NCBI GenBank assembly: GCA_947450545.1
Contig: CANFVU010000005.1
Location: forward strand, 1 to 64,000
Source of the DNA: Actinomycetota bacterium
GTDB taxonomy: Bacteria > Actinomycetota > Actinomycetes > Nanopelagicales > Nanopelagicaceae
Direction of reading: 5' to 3'
DNA: 64,000 bases
How positions within the stretch are numbered: position 1 is the first letter of the stretch; each line of letters begins with the position of its first letter. Positions 49,822-59,831 of the stretch are shown in pieces. The position numbers were made by a program, and so were the translations under genes. The notes beneath the pieces are model-generated. The model had not been told where the DNA came from. It searched no databases and saw only the letters and a program-made list of their open reading frames with translations.

Positions 49822-52053
49822 CTAACCCTTATCCAAATATGAGGCAGCTTCTTCTTCGCGAAGTGCTTCGACTTCACGGGCCAATTCTGGCGTACTTTCA
49901 AGAAGCGGATCGCCATCAATCATTGTGAGTGCAACAGTGCGAGCTTCATCAATCAACTTCTCGTCACGCAATACACGCAAAAGTCGCAGCTGCGATTGGG
50001 TTCCAGATTGAGCTTTTCCTAAAATGTCACCTTCACTTCTCTGCTCAAGATCGATGCGAGAGAGTTCAAATCCATCGAGAGTGCTTGTGACTGCGGTGAG
50101 ACGTTCGATAGCTGAGGATTCCTCCGCTGCTTCCGTAACAAAGAGACAGAGCCCAGGAACTTTTCCACGGCCTACGCGTCCGCGAAGTTGATGTAATTGT
50201 GAAACTCCAAATCGATCGGCATTCATAATCACCATCACAGACGCATTCGGTACATCGACTCCCACTTCAATAACTGTGGTGCTCACAAGAACATCAATTT
50301 TCCCATCAGCAAATGCTCGCATCGTTTCATCTTTGAGCTCTGAACTTTGACGACCGTGCAATGGAGCGACTTTCAACCCCTTAAGTGGACCTAACGCCAA
50401 CGCAGGTGCGAGTTCCTCTACTGCAACGATGGTCTTGGGGTCAGCAGGCTCGTCCAGTGTTACTCCCATCGCAGCAGCCACTTCTCTATCGCGATCGGTG
50501 ATGACTGATGCGCCTTCCTCGGCTTCAGTGGCAGAAATTCGTGAAGCAACCACGTACGCCTGATGTCCTTTCGCTACCTCCTCGCGTATGCGCTCCCACG
50601 CACGGTCTAGGAAGTGTGGCTTGTCGAGCGATGGAATTAAATGTGAAGTGATGAGAGGTCGCCCGGCAGGAAGTTGACGCAAGGTCGAGACATCAAGATC
50701 GCCAAAGACTGTCATTGCAACTGTTCGCGGAATCGGGGTTGCAGTCATGACGAGCAAATGAGGAGGAGTCACGGCTTTGCCTCGCAAAGCATCGCGTTGC
50801 TCAACACCAAAGCGATGTTGCTCATCGACCACAACCAATCCAAGGTCGTGGAATTCAACTCCTTCACTTAACAGTGCATGAGTACCAATAACAATTCCGG
50901 CGCTTCCCGAAGATATTTCTGCAAGCACTTCTCGCTTCGTGGCTGCGCTCATTGATCCAGTGAGCAACGCAACGCGAGTTCCATGTTCACTGCCACCTAA
51001 AGTTCCTGCAGCTGCAAGCGGGCCAAGGATTCTATTAATCGTTGAAAAGTGCTGAGTAGCAAGAACTTCTGTGGGAGCTAATAACGCAGCTTGTCCACCG
51101 CTATCGACTGTTCCCAACATCGCGCGTAACGCCACAACTGTTTTACCCGATCCCACTTCACCTTGCAACAATCGATGCATCGGATGAGTTTGATTCATGT
51201 CAGCTTCGATTTCTCCCGAGACTTCTCGCTGTCCATCGGTGAAAGTAAATGGAAGTTGTGCTTCAAATTCTGCAACTAAGCCGTCGCTCTTAATCGGCCG
51301 CGCTGTTGCCGGAAGCGAGCGCATTTGCGATTTGCGTTGTGCAAGTAATAATTGAAGGAGAAGAGCTTCGTCAAAAGTTAAACGCGTACGAGCTCGATCT
51401 GCTTCATCCCGAGTTATAGGTTGATGAATCGAATGAAACGCTTCGCTGAGAGTTGGGTAATTAAATTGCTTCAACACTTCCTGCGGAATGGGATCCACAA
51501 TCTCATCGATAGAGTGCAGAGCGATTTCTATGGATTGCGCGATTTTCCACGATGGCATTTTTGCTGTTGCGGGATATACAGGAATCGCTCGCCCTGCAAA
51601 GGCTGCAGTGGCTTCATCTTCGTCGCCACCTTCAGGTAGAATTTCATAATCGGGATGAGAAAGTTGTCGCTTCTTATTGAAAACTCCGACTTTGCCGGCA
51701 AACATCCCGCGCATCCCCACTTTGAGTTGCTTCTCTCGCCATGCTTGATTGAAAAAGGTGAGCGACATTTCCGAGCTTCCATCGGTAATGATGACTTCAA
51801 CAATGATCCGTCCTGGCGCTCTACGAAGGTTGACTTTCTTAATATCGGCAATCACCGTTGCCTCATCGCCCTCTTTTAACTCCGAGATATCGCTGAGCTC
51901 ACCGCGCATGACATATCGGCGTGGGTAATGTCTGAGCAGATCCCCCGCTGTGGTGTAACCAAAAGCCTTCTCGAAGACCACGGCAGTCTTATCCCCGATG
52001 ACCGCTTTGAGCGGGGTCTCGAGCGGGGAGCGTGCTGCCGGCTGACTCTTCAC
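49822..52053 (-). CDS. recG: ATP-dependent DNA helicase RecG
   Basis: QGEVGSGKTVVALRAM, VVDEQHRFGVEQR, MTATPIPRT, QLRGRVGRG; GTG start. Confidence 0.95.
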   Translation of the reverse strand: MKSQPAARSPLETPLKAVIGDKTAVVFEKAFGYTTAGDLLRHYPRRYVMRGELSDISELKEGDEATVIADIKKVNLRRAPGRIIVEVIITDGSSEMSLTFFNQAWREKQLKVGMRGMFAGKVGVFNKKRQLSHPDYEILPEGGDEDEATAAFAGRAIPVYPATAKMPSWKIAQSIEIALHSIDEIVDPIPQEVLKQFNYPTLSEAFHSIHQPITRDEADRARTRLTFDEALLLQLLLAQRKSQMRSLPATARPIKSDGLVAEFEAQLPFTFTDGQREVSGEIEADMNQTHPMHRLLQGEVGSGKTVVALRAMLGTVDSGGQAALLAPTEVLATQHFSTINRILGPLAAAGTLGGSEHGTRVALLTGSMSAATKREVLAEISSGSAGIVIGTHALLSEGVEFHDLGLVVVDEQHRFGVEQRDALRGKAVTPPHLLVMTATPIPRTVAMTVFGDLDVSTLRQLPAGRPLITSHLIPSLDKPHFLDRAWERIREEVAKGHQAYVVASRISATEAEEGASVITDRDREVAAAMGVTLDEPADPKTIVAVEELAPALALGPLKGLKVAPLHGRQSSELKDETMRAFADGKIDVLVSTTVIEVGVDVPNASVMVIMNADRFGVSQLHQLRGRVGRGKVPGLCLFVTEAAEESSAIERLTAVTSTLDGFELSRIDLEQRSEGDILGKAQSGTQSQLRLLRVLRDEKLIDEARTVALTMIDGDPLLESTPELAREVEALREEEAASYLDKG

Positions 52054-52152
52054 GGGAGCAGTCTGCCCGAATTCGCCTTACTGAGCGGCTTTCGGTAACC
52101 TACGGGGTCTAGTTTTTTACCAGTTTTCGTTTTCTTGATGAAGGAGTTCCAC

Positions 52153-52338
52153 GTGGCATCCACATGCGATCTATGCGGCAAGGGCCCAAGCTTTGGCAAC
52201 AACGTTTCGCACTCAATGCGTAAGACACGTCGCCGCTGGAATCCAAATATCCAGAGCATCCGTACATTCATTGGCGGAGTATCAAAGCGCCAGAACGTAT
52301 GCACATCATGCATGAAGGCAGGAAAAGCAGTCCGTTAA
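52153..52338 (+). CDS. rpmB: 50S ribosomal protein L28
   Basis: (V)ASTCDLCGKGPSFGNNVSHSMRKTRRRWNPN; GTG start with GGAG upstream. Confidence 0.95.
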   Translation: MASTCDLCGKGPSFGNNVSHSMRKTRRRWNPNIQSIRTFIGGVSKRQNVCTSCMKAGKAVR

Positions 52339-52365
52339 TCCGGCTCCTTCGCTCACTCTCTTGAT

Positions 52366-53046
52366 ATGAGCACCTCACCGCAACTATTTGCTCATCGCGG
52401 TCTGCATCACCCATTCTCTCCACACCCTGAATCATCTTTTGATTCCTATCGCGCTGCTATCGATGCTGGAGCTGATGGCGTTGAGTGCGATATCCGACTA
52501 ACTCAAGATGGACACCTCGTTGTCTGGCATGACGCGACTTTGGAACGCATAGCCCAATCACCACTTCGCATTTCGCGTTCAACCTTAGATCAACTTCGTG
52601 AAGTCTGGCCCATCCTTACTCTTGAAGAGTTGCTGGACTTAACAATCGCAGAGCGAAAGAACATCGCCATCGAAACCAAGCATCCTGTTCGATTTGGGCA
52701 ACGCGTTGAGCGCGAACTTTCAAAGCTACTCAAGCGAAAGCACGTAGCGATCAAAGCTTCAGGAATCGATATCTACCTCATGTCATTTTCATGGTGGGCG
52801 ACAAGCTACAACGCTCAAGCGCCTTACATGGCCACGTATTTAGTGCGCTCACGCCGATTGATGTTTCTTGCACGATTTCTTACCGCTGGACTCAATATTG
52901 AAATTCTACGAAGCGGTTTCATTCCTTCTGATCCAAGCACGACCCTTGTGTGGACTGTGAATGATGAAGCAGATATTAAATTGTGTAAGTCGTTAGGCGT
53001 TCACGTCATCATTACTGATGATCTTCGCCTTGCTCAAAGTGCGTGA
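52366..53046 (+). CDS. Glycerophosphodiester phosphodiesterase family protein
   Basis: AHRGLHHPFSPHPESSFDSYRAAIDAGADGVECDIRLTQDGHLVVWHDATLER. Confidence 0.93.
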   Translation: MSTSPQLFAHRGLHHPFSPHPESSFDSYRAAIDAGADGVECDIRLTQDGHLVVWHDATLERIAQSPLRISRSTLDQLREVWPILTLEELLDLTIAERKNIAIETKHPVRFGQRVERELSKLLKRKHVAIKASGIDIYLMSFSWWATSYNAQAPYMATYLVRSRRLMFLARFLTAGLNIEILRSGFIPSDPSTTLVWTVNDEADIKLCKSLGVHVIITDDLRLAQSA

Positions 53047-53890
53047 ATCCTTGATGAGCGATGCGTTGCCCATCCAAAGTAACTCCTACACCTTCCCCTA
53101 CTTTTCCAATTTCAATCCATCCTTCGGGCAATTGAGAAAAAGTTCCAACAAAGACATGATCTTCTCCCCCATGCAACGAATGAATATCCGTTGCAATCAA
53201 CTCTGAAGAAATGGCAATGGAAACGCTTGATGCGCTGGCGAGCGACTCAAGTTCGGCAACAAGTCCATCACTGACATCAGTCAAGGAATGCGCAAGAGAT
53301 GCGTTGAGTTTTTCGATCTTCGAATAATTCACTGTTGGATATCGATGCTCTGATGAGCGTGAATCATTGGCGCCCTGCAGAAGTAGTTCTAAACCGCGCG
53401 ATGAAGCACCTGGTAAATCTGAGAGAGCAACAACATCCCCTACCTGAGCACCTGAACGAAGAATGGGTTGATCCACTTCCCCATACACGCTTATAGCAAT
53501 AGTAAGGATTGGTGATCGGGCAAGATCTCCGCCAATCACATGTGCTCCAACTTTTGCTGCTTCCGATTCAATGCCTTCTGCTAATTCTTTAATCTCGTCT
53601 TCGGAAAAATTTTCAGGAATAGCAGCAGCGACTAACAAATAGTGCGGGCGACCTCCCATTGCATAAATATCAGCAAGATTAGCTGCGGTGATTTTTCCGC
53701 CGATCTCGTGAAGAGATGACCACTCACGTTTGAAATGGACGCCTTCCACTGCCATATCTGTGGCGAGTGCAAGCGCTCCTTTCGGATGCGAAACAACCGC
53801 TGCGTCGTCACCAATGCCGACGATCACGCTCTCTGAACGGGCATTGAAGATATCGGCGAGGGCGCGCAGATAGTGCGCTTCGGTACTCAT
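53012..53890 (-). CDS. thiL: Thiamine-phosphate kinase
   Basis: VGIGDDAAVV, DMAVEGVHFKREWSS, TDVSDGLVAEL. Confidence 0.93.
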   Translation of the reverse strand: MSTEAHYLRALADIFNARSESVIVGIGDDAAVVSHPKGALALATDMAVEGVHFKREWSSLHEIGGKITAANLADIYAMGGRPHYLLVAAAIPENFSEDEIKELAEGIESEAAKVGAHVIGGDLARSPILTIAISVYGEVDQPILRSGAQVGDVVALSDLPGASSRGLELLLQGANDSRSSEHRYPTVNYSKIEKLNASLAHSLTDVSDGLVAELESLASASSVSIAISSELIATDIHSLHGGEDHVFVGTFSQLPEGWIEIGKVGEGVGVTLDGQRIAHQGFTHFEQGEDHQ

Positions 53891-53993
53891 AAATCCCCCT
53901 TCAACTCGATGGCTTCACGCTGTAGCCTAGGGTAATCAAGGTGCAGCGAGGCAACTTTAGAATTGATGCAAAAGTTTCGGAAACGAGGAAGAG

Positions 53994-54236
53994 ATGTCCG
54001 TTCAGGCATATATTTTGATTCAAACAGAAGTTGGCAAAGCCGACAGCGTTGCGAAAGCCATCTCAGCAATTCCAGGAGTCACTCTCGCTGAAGGCGTTAC
54101 TGGTCCATACGATGTCATCATGCGCGCTCAGGCGCCAAGCATGGAAGATTTCGGACGAGTGATTCTTTCTAAGGTACAAGCTGTGAGTGGAATTACTCGC
54201 ACGCTCACCTGCCCTGTTACAACATACGACAATTAA
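53994..54236 (+). CDS. Lrp/AsnC ligand-binding (RAM) domain stand-alone protein
   Basis: 80 aa; AYILIQTEVGKADSVAKAISAIPGVTLAEGVTGPYDVIMRA; no HTH. Confidence 0.9.
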   Translation: MSVQAYILIQTEVGKADSVAKAISAIPGVTLAEGVTGPYDVIMRAQAPSMEDFGRVILSKVQAVSGITRTLTCPVTTYDN

Positions 54237-54242
54237 TTCGTA

Positions 54243-55262
54243 CTAAGGCAGCGCACTCGCAATAAGTTGAGTGATCAATTCTGTGTAACTCTTGCCTGCT
54301 TCTTGCCAAAGTTTTGGGAAGACGGACGTTTCAGTAAATCCTGGCATCGTGTTGATTTCATTAATGACAATCTGGCCATCTGCATAGAAGAAATCCACGC
54401 GCGCTAGACCCGCACAACCCAGCGCTGTAAATGCTTGCACTGCGGCGCGTTGAATTGCGGCATAGACATCTGGCGGCAAATCTGTTGGTGATCCGATTGT
54501 GGTTGAGCCATCGAGGTACTTCGCATCAAAATCATAGAACTCGTGCTCTCCGAGGATGATAATTTCAGCGAGCGGCGAGGCTGTCGGGACGCCATTGATT
54601 TCTAGAACTGCGCATTCAATTTCTCGTCCGACTACGCCAGATTCGATAAGGACTTTTGAATCAAAGCGAAGAGCTTCCACAACTGCTGCGCGAACATCAT
54701 CAATCTTTTTAACTTTGGTCGTTCCACGGCTTGAACCACCAGATGAGGGTTTTACAAACACTGGGAAAGTCAGAGAGGAGACATCGATTCCCTCAGCAGA
54801 GGTGACAACAATTCCCTGCGCAACGTTTAGCCCATGTGATGCGAAAATTGATTTAGCAAAGGACTTGTCCATAGCGACAGCGCTAGCAAGAACACCTGAA
54901 CCTACATATGGCATTCCCAGCATCTCGCAAAGCCCTTGAAATGTGCCATCTTCCCCATATGGACCATGCAGAATCGGAAAGAGTAAATCCACATTCTCCA
55001 TCGCCTCTTCGATTAAGACATCCGTGCCTTCAACTATTTCAGGAAGTGTGCCATCCACGATAGAAAGTTCTTGACCTTCATGCGGGAAAACCCATTGCCC
55101 ATTTTTGGTAATACCGATTAATACTGGCTCAAATCGGCTTCGATCAATTGCGCGAAGAATTCCCCCAGCTGAAACGCAGGAGATTTCATGTTCGCTGCTC
55201 TGCCCGCCAGCAACGATTCCTACTCGGATTTTCTTTTGGCTCAATTTAAATCTCTTCTTCAA
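54243..55262 (-). CDS. ddl: D-alanine--D-alanine ligase
   Basis: GGQSSEHEISCVSA, LFPILHGPYGEDGTFQGL, INEINTMPGFTETS. Confidence 0.95.
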   Translation of the reverse strand: MKKRFKLSQKKIRVGIVAGGQSSEHEISCVSAGGILRAIDRSRFEPVLIGITKNGQWVFPHEGQELSIVDGTLPEIVEGTDVLIEEAMENVDLLFPILHGPYGEDGTFQGLCEMLGMPYVGSGVLASAVAMDKSFAKSIFASHGLNVAQGIVVTSAEGIDVSSLTFPVFVKPSSGGSSRGTTKVKKIDDVRAAVVEALRFDSKVLIESGVVGREIECAVLEINGVPTASPLAEIIILGEHEFYDFDAKYLDGSTTIGSPTDLPPDVYAAIQRAAVQAFTALGCAGLARVDFFYADGQIVINEINTMPGFTETSVFPKLWQEAGKSYTELITQLIASALP

Positions 55263-56244
55263 GAGGCACTGTCATCAAGCGATCAAGAGCTTGGCGAGGA
55301 GTGATAGTTCCACGTACAACGTCTGCAACGGCTTCGATGATAGGAACTTCAACACCTACGCGGTGTGCCAACTCCAAAATAGCTGGCGCTGAAGCAACGC
55401 CTTCGACAGTCTTTGCAACTTGTGAACGAGTCTTCTCAAGAGATCCAGTGCGCCCTAAAACTTCACCGAATGTACGGTTACGAGAAAGTCCTGAGCCACA
55501 GCTCGCGACCAAGTCACCCATGCCAGCAAGTCCGAGATTGGTGAGTGGATCGGCTCCATACGCTTGACCGAATCGAGCGACTTCGCTGAGTCCGCGAGTA
55601 ATAATCATGGATTGAGTATTTTCACCAAGATCTAATCCAACTGCCATACCTACCGCTAGAGCGATGACGCTCTTTGTGGCACCAGCAAGTTCGCATCCCA
55701 CTAAATCATGTGAAGGGTAAACGCGGAAATACGGCGTTGTGAAAAGCTCAATGACGAGAGCAGAGATTTGAGAATTGATGGAAGCAGCAACAGCTCCTGC
55801 TGGTTGGCGCAAAATCATTTCAGCGGCCAAGTTAGGACCGGTTATAAGTCCAACATTCTCTAGAGATGCTCCAATTTCATTGACAAGAATTTCAGTCATA
55901 CGAAGATGTGTATCTGCTTCAATACCTTTGAGCGTGCTAATGATGGGTTTTTCGAGAGGGAAGAGATCTTTCCATGCGAGAAGATTTTCGCGAAGACTCT
56001 GAGCGGGAATTGCCAATACAAGTGCCTCGCCGAAAGCGAATACTTCATTCACATCCGTTGTTGCGCGGATGGATGAAGGTAGCTGTGCGCCGGGCAAAAA
56101 TGTATGGTTGGTGTGGTCATTATTGATCTCGTGCACGACTGTTGCGTTTCGGCCCCAAATCAATACTTCTTGACCTGCATCTGCCAGAACTTGAGCAAGC
56201 GTGGTGCCCCATGCACCTGAACCCAGGACGCTAACTCGACTCAT
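55246..56244 (-). CDS. gpsA: Glycerol-3-phosphate dehydrogenase [NAD(P)+]
   Basis: VLGSGAWGTTLAQVLADAG, GITGPNLAAE-like segment, GLAGMGDLVASCGS. Confidence 0.95.
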   Translation of the reverse strand: MSRVSVLGSGAWGTTLAQVLADAGQEVLIWGRNATVVHEINNDHTNHTFLPGAQLPSSIRATTDVNEVFAFGEALVLAIPAQSLRENLLAWKDLFPLEKPIISTLKGIEADTHLRMTEILVNEIGASLENVGLITGPNLAAEMILRQPAGAVAASINSQISALVIELFTTPYFRVYPSHDLVGCELAGATKSVIALAVGMAVGLDLGENTQSMIITRGLSEVARFGQAYGADPLTNLGLAGMGDLVASCGSGLSRNRTFGEVLGRTGSLEKTRSQVAKTVEGVASAPAILELAHRVGVEVPIIEAVADVVRGTITPRQALDRLMTVPLEEEI

Positions 56245-57014
56245 GTCTGTGATCGCTTCGCTTTCTTATAGTTGCCGGTACGCGGTAGTTCTGATGTGTG
56301 AGGATCAAAAATTTCCGCAGGTGCGTATTCTCCCCTAATTTCCTCCAAGAGACGAGTCACTGCCGACATTACATACTCTGTGGCTTCTTTAAGCGCAGCA
56401 GGGTCTTCTTCTTGACCCTTCCAGCGCGCAAAATTGAGCGGCTCACCAGCCCATACCGAGACCGGAGTACGTCTCCACAATCTAGGCAATTTTCCATATC
56501 GAGGCAGAACTTCTTGCGCACCAAATTGAGCACATGGAATTACAGGGACTTGCGTGATGATCGCAAGTCGAGCGATACCTGTTTTTGCGCGCATCGGCCA
56601 AAAGTTTTCATCGCGAGTCAACGTTCCTTCAGGATAGACGCCAAGACAATGGCCAGCTTCAAGAAAAGCAATTGCATGTTGCAAAGCAAAACGTGCATTC
56701 TCTGTTTCGCGCTCTACAGGAATCTGTCCAGAGCCAGCGATAATTTTTCCAATAACTGGAACTTTAAAAACTGAAGCTTTTCCAAGAAATCGTGGCGCTC
56801 GTCCGCTTTGATAGAGAAATTGAGTAAAGATCAATGGGTCTGCATAGGAAATGTGATTGCTTACAACAATCACTGGCCCACTCTTGGGCAGATTTTCTCT
56901 ACCCCGCCAATCGCGTTTTGTTATTGCGCTCAAGAGTGGGATAAGAATAAGAGCGCTTAGCTTGAAATAGATATTGGTCCCGAGAGGTCGACCAGTTGGC
57001 GCTTCATATTTCAT
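56241..57014 (-). CDS. 1-acyl-sn-glycerol-3-phosphate acyltransferase (second plsC paralogue)
   Basis: SNHISYADPLIF, YPEGTLTRDENFWPMRAKTG. Confidence 0.92.
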   Translation of the reverse strand: MKYEAPTGRPLGTNIYFKLSALILIPLLSAITKRDWRGRENLPKSGPVIVVSNHISYADPLIFTQFLYQSGRAPRFLGKASVFKVPVIGKIIAGSGQIPVERETENARFALQHAIAFLEAGHCLGVYPEGTLTRDENFWPMRAKTGIARLAIITQVPVIPCAQFGAQEVLPRYGKLPRLWRRTPVSVWAGEPLNFARWKGQEEDPAALKEATEYVMSAVTRLLEEIRGEYAPAEIFDPHTSELPRTGNYKKAKRSQT

Positions 57015-57036
57015 GTAATTAGCCTAATGAGAAAAG

Positions 57037-57069
57037 AAAAAGAGGGAACCATTTCTGGCTCCCTCTTTT
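57037..57069 (-). terminator. Intrinsic terminator of hup
   Basis: AAAAGAGGGAACC..GGCTCCCTCTTTT stem directly downstream of the hup stop. Confidence 0.8.
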
Positions 57070-57081
57070 GTGAAGAATTAT

Positions 57082-57549
57082 TTACTTCTTCTTTGCTTTC
57101 TTAACAACCTTCTTAGCTGCCTTCTTAACAACCTTCTTAGCTGCCTTCTTTGCAGGAGCCTTCTTAGCTGCCTTCTTGACAACCTTCTTAGCTGCCTTCT
57201 TGACAACCTTCTTAGCTGCTGGCTTTGGTGGTACAACCTTTACAGGTGGCTTTGGAGCTGGCTCGAGCTTGCGTGCGCCAGAGATAACTTCCTTGAGAGC
57301 CTTTGCAGGAAGGAAACGAACCTTCTTGCTTGCCTTGATCTGGATTGTTTCACCTGTGAATGGGTTGCGGCCCTTACGTGCAGCGCGATCAACCTTCTTG
57401 AACTTACCGAAATCGTTAATCATGACATCTTCGCCCTTAGAGATGTTGCGGACGATGCTGTCGAACACGATATCTACAGCGCGAGCTGCTTCCTTCTTTG
57501 AATCACCGAAGTGCGGCGCCAAGTAGGCGATGAACTGGGCTTTGTTCAT
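57082..57549 (-). CDS. hup: HU-family DNA-binding protein with lysine-rich C-terminal tail (HupB-like)
   Basis: MNKAQFIAYLAPHFGDSKKEAARAVD, GRNPFTGETIQIKASKKVRFLPAKALKE; KKAAKKVVKK repeats. Confidence 0.95.
   Translation of the reverse strand: MNKAQFIAYLAPHFGDSKKEAARAVDIVFDSIVRNISKGEDVMINDFGKFKKVDRAARKGRNPFTGETIQIKASKKVRFLPAKALKEVISGARKLEPAPKPPVKVVPPKPAAKKVVKKAAKKVVKKAAKKAPAKKAAKKVVKKAAKKVVKKAKKK
57097..57219 (-). repeat. Tandem 24-bp repeat encoding the Lys/Ala tail of HU
   Basis: CTTCTT(A/G)ACAACCTTCTTAGCTGC x4 plus one 27-bp variant (57145-57171); first copy lacks one exact match at its 5' edge. Confidence 0.85.
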
Positions 57550-57563
57550 GAATTTTTCCCCTT

Positions 57564-57595
57564 AAATACGCGTATTTGTTAGACGTTCGTCTAAC
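57564..57595 (-). promoter_or_regulatory. Two abutting palindromes upstream of hup
   Basis: AAATACGCGTATTT (57564-57577) immediately followed by GTTAGACG-TT-CGTCTAAC (57578-57595). Confidence 0.65.
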
Positions 57596-57661
57596 GTGAG
57601 TGAAAATCTACGCATAAATAAAGGGTTTTAACGCATGCGCCTCGGTGTGTCGCGAAAAAAT

Positions 57662-57704
57662 AAAAGTGCGCCTCTCTGATTATTTTCAGAAAAACGCACT
57701 TTTT
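57662..57704 (-). terminator. Intrinsic terminator of leuCD
   Basis: AAAAGTGCG...CGCACTTTT stem with internal TCTGA/TCAGA stem, flanked by A/T tracts. Confidence 0.75.
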
Positions 57705-57747
57705 ACGCGTGAAAAACTCTCGATGAGTGCTTGAGAGTTATGAGTAA

Positions 57748-58344
57748 TTAACGTGCAGGAAGAGTTTGTGGCTTAAAAGATGGTCGTTTTGCCTCAAAAG
57801 CATCAACATCTGCGATGTTTTTGAGAGTTAATCCGATGTCATCAAGCCCTTCCATCAAACGCCAGCGTGTGTAATCGTCAATTTCGAAAGCAATGACTTC
57901 ACTTCCAAAGCGAACATTCTTGGCATCAAGATCCACAGTGACTTCAAGTGCTGGGTTTGCTTCTACTGCATCCCAGAGAGCTTCGATTTTTTCTTGCGGA
58001 ATGATCACAGTTAAGAGACCGGCTTTTTGGGAGTTGCCGCGGAAAATATCGGCAAAACGGCTTGAAAGAACTACTTTAAATCCATAGTTCTGAAGCGCCC
58101 AAACTGCGTGTTCGCGAGATGACCCTGTACCGAAATCCGCTCCAGCGACAAGGATGGTTGCGCCTTTATGTTGAGGTTGATTCATAACAAAATCAGGATC
58201 TACGCGCCATGCAGAGAAGAGACCATCTTCAAAACCGCTCTTCGTTACGCGCTTCAAATAGACAGCAGGAATGATCTGGTCGGTGTCGACGTTGGTACGG
58301 CGAAGTGGAAGAACTGTTCCTGTATGCGAAATAAATTTATCCAT
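57748..58344 (-). CDS. leuD: 3-isopropylmalate dehydratase small subunit
   Basis: [42 protein letters not shown]. Confidence 0.96.
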   Translation of the reverse strand: MDKFISHTGTVLPLRRTNVDTDQIIPAVYLKRVTKSGFEDGLFSAWRVDPDFVMNQPQHKGATILVAGADFGTGSSREHAVWALQNYGFKVVLSSRFADIFRGNSQKAGLLTVIIPQEKIEALWDAVEANPALEVTVDLDAKNVRFGSEVIAFEIDDYTRWRLMEGLDDIGLTLKNIADVDAFEAKRPSFKPQTLPAR

Positions 58345-58362
58345 TGCTCTTAACTCCGCTTC

Positions 58363-59760
58363 TTAGAGATCTGCCGGTGATGAAAGGGTTCCACGAATTG
58401 CAGTTGCTGCAGCAACAAGTGGACTTACAAGGTGAGTACGACCGCCTTTACCTTGGCGACCTTCAAAGTTTCTATTGCTTGTTGACGCTGAACGCTCTCC
58501 CACTGCAAGTTGATCGGGGTTCATTCCAAGACACATAGAACAACCTGCCTGGCGCCATTCGGCTCCAAAATCAAGAAAGACTTTGTCTAAACCTTCTGCT
58601 TCAGCAGCTAAGCGAACGCGAGCCGAACCAGGCACAACAAGCATGCGCGTAGCAGGAGCAATTTTCTTGCCCTTTAATACATCGGCTGCAGCGCGAAGAT
58701 CTTCGATGCGACCATTGGTACAAGAACCGAGAAAAACAGTGTCAATCTTGATGTTTTTAAATGGAGTGCCCGCTTCAAGACCCATGTAGACCAATGCGCG
58801 CTCTGCTGCTCCGCGATCTTCTGCATCTGCAATATCTGCTGGGTTAGGAACTTTTCCATCCAAAGGTGCGCCTTGACCAGGGTTGGTTCCCCATGTGATG
58901 AATGGTGAAATATCTTCAGCTTTAAGCGTGATTTCGTGATCAAATGTGGCATCTGCATCAGATTGGAGAGTCTTCCAATACTCAACAGCTGCATCCCAAT
59001 CAGCGCCTTGTGGTGCATGGGGCTTGCTCTTGAGATATTCAAAAGTTTTTTCATCTGGAGCAATAAGACCTGCGCGAGCTCCTGCTTCAATAGACATGTT
59101 GCAAATCGTCATTCGACCTTCCATGGATAGCGCGCGAATCGCACTTCCACGATATTCAAGAACGTAGCCTTGTCCGCCACCAGTTCCGATTTGAGCAATG
59201 ATTGCAAGAATGATGTCTTTGGATGTGACGCCTGGCTTCAAAGTACCTTCAACGTTGATGGCCATTGTCTTTGGCTTTGATTGAGGAAGAGTTTGAGTTG
59301 CAAGAACATGCTCTACTTGTGACGTTCCGATACCAAATGCAAGTGCGCCGAAGGCTCCGTGGGTTGAGGTATGCGAATCGCCACATACGATTGTCATGCC
59401 AGGTTGAGTGATTCCAAGTTGAGGTCCCACAACGTGAACGATGCCTTGGTCGATATCTCCCAATGAGTGAATGCGAATTCCGAACTCTTTCGCGTTATTT
59501 CGAAGTGTGTCGATTTGAAGCTTTGATACTGGGTCTGCGATGGGCTTATCAATGTTCAGCGTTGGGGTGTTGTGATCTTCTGTAGCGATGGTGAGATCAG
59601 GGCGACGCACTTTGCGACCTGCAAGGCGTAGACCATCAAAAGCTTGTGGACTTGTTACCTCGTGAATTAAATGCAGATCGATGTATAGAAGATCTGGCTC
59701 TCCTGCAGCGCTTCGCACCACATGGTCTACCCAAATCTTCTCTGATAACGTCTTTCCCAT
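58363..59760 (-). CDS. leuC: 3-isopropylmalate dehydratase large subunit
   Basis: [15 protein letters not shown]..., [55 protein letters not shown]; start 59760. Confidence 0.96.
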   Translation of the reverse strand: MGKTLSEKIWVDHVVRSAAGEPDLLYIDLHLIHEVTSPQAFDGLRLAGRKVRRPDLTIATEDHNTPTLNIDKPIADPVSKLQIDTLRNNAKEFGIRIHSLGDIDQGIVHVVGPQLGITQPGMTIVCGDSHTSTHGAFGALAFGIGTSQVEHVLATQTLPQSKPKTMAINVEGTLKPGVTSKDIILAIIAQIGTGGGQGYVLEYRGSAIRALSMEGRMTICNMSIEAGARAGLIAPDEKTFEYLKSKPHAPQGADWDAAVEYWKTLQSDADATFDHEITLKAEDISPFITWGTNPGQGAPLDGKVPNPADIADAEDRGAAERALVYMGLEAGTPFKNIKIDTVFLGSCTNGRIEDLRAAADVLKGKKIAPATRMLVVPGSARVRLAAEAEGLDKVFLDFGAEWRQAGCSMCLGMNPDQLAVGERSASTSNRNFEGRQGKGGRTHLVSPLVAAATAIRGTLSSPADL

Positions 59761-59831
59761 TGCCGTACCTTTCGTCCCATCTTTTTCGGAGAAAAGTTGC
59801 TTCTCACGGATTGAGATGGCAGTATTAGAGT

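Noticed and set aside
57097-57219. Possible CRISPR array
   Set aside because: Repeats are directly tandem, without unique spacers, and lie in a coding region.
57070-57501. 143-aa Leu/Cys-rich ORF antisense to hup (NNLLSCLL repeats)
   Set aside because: It is the complement of the Lys/Ala repeat array; repetitive translation is a by-product of the 24-bp repeat.
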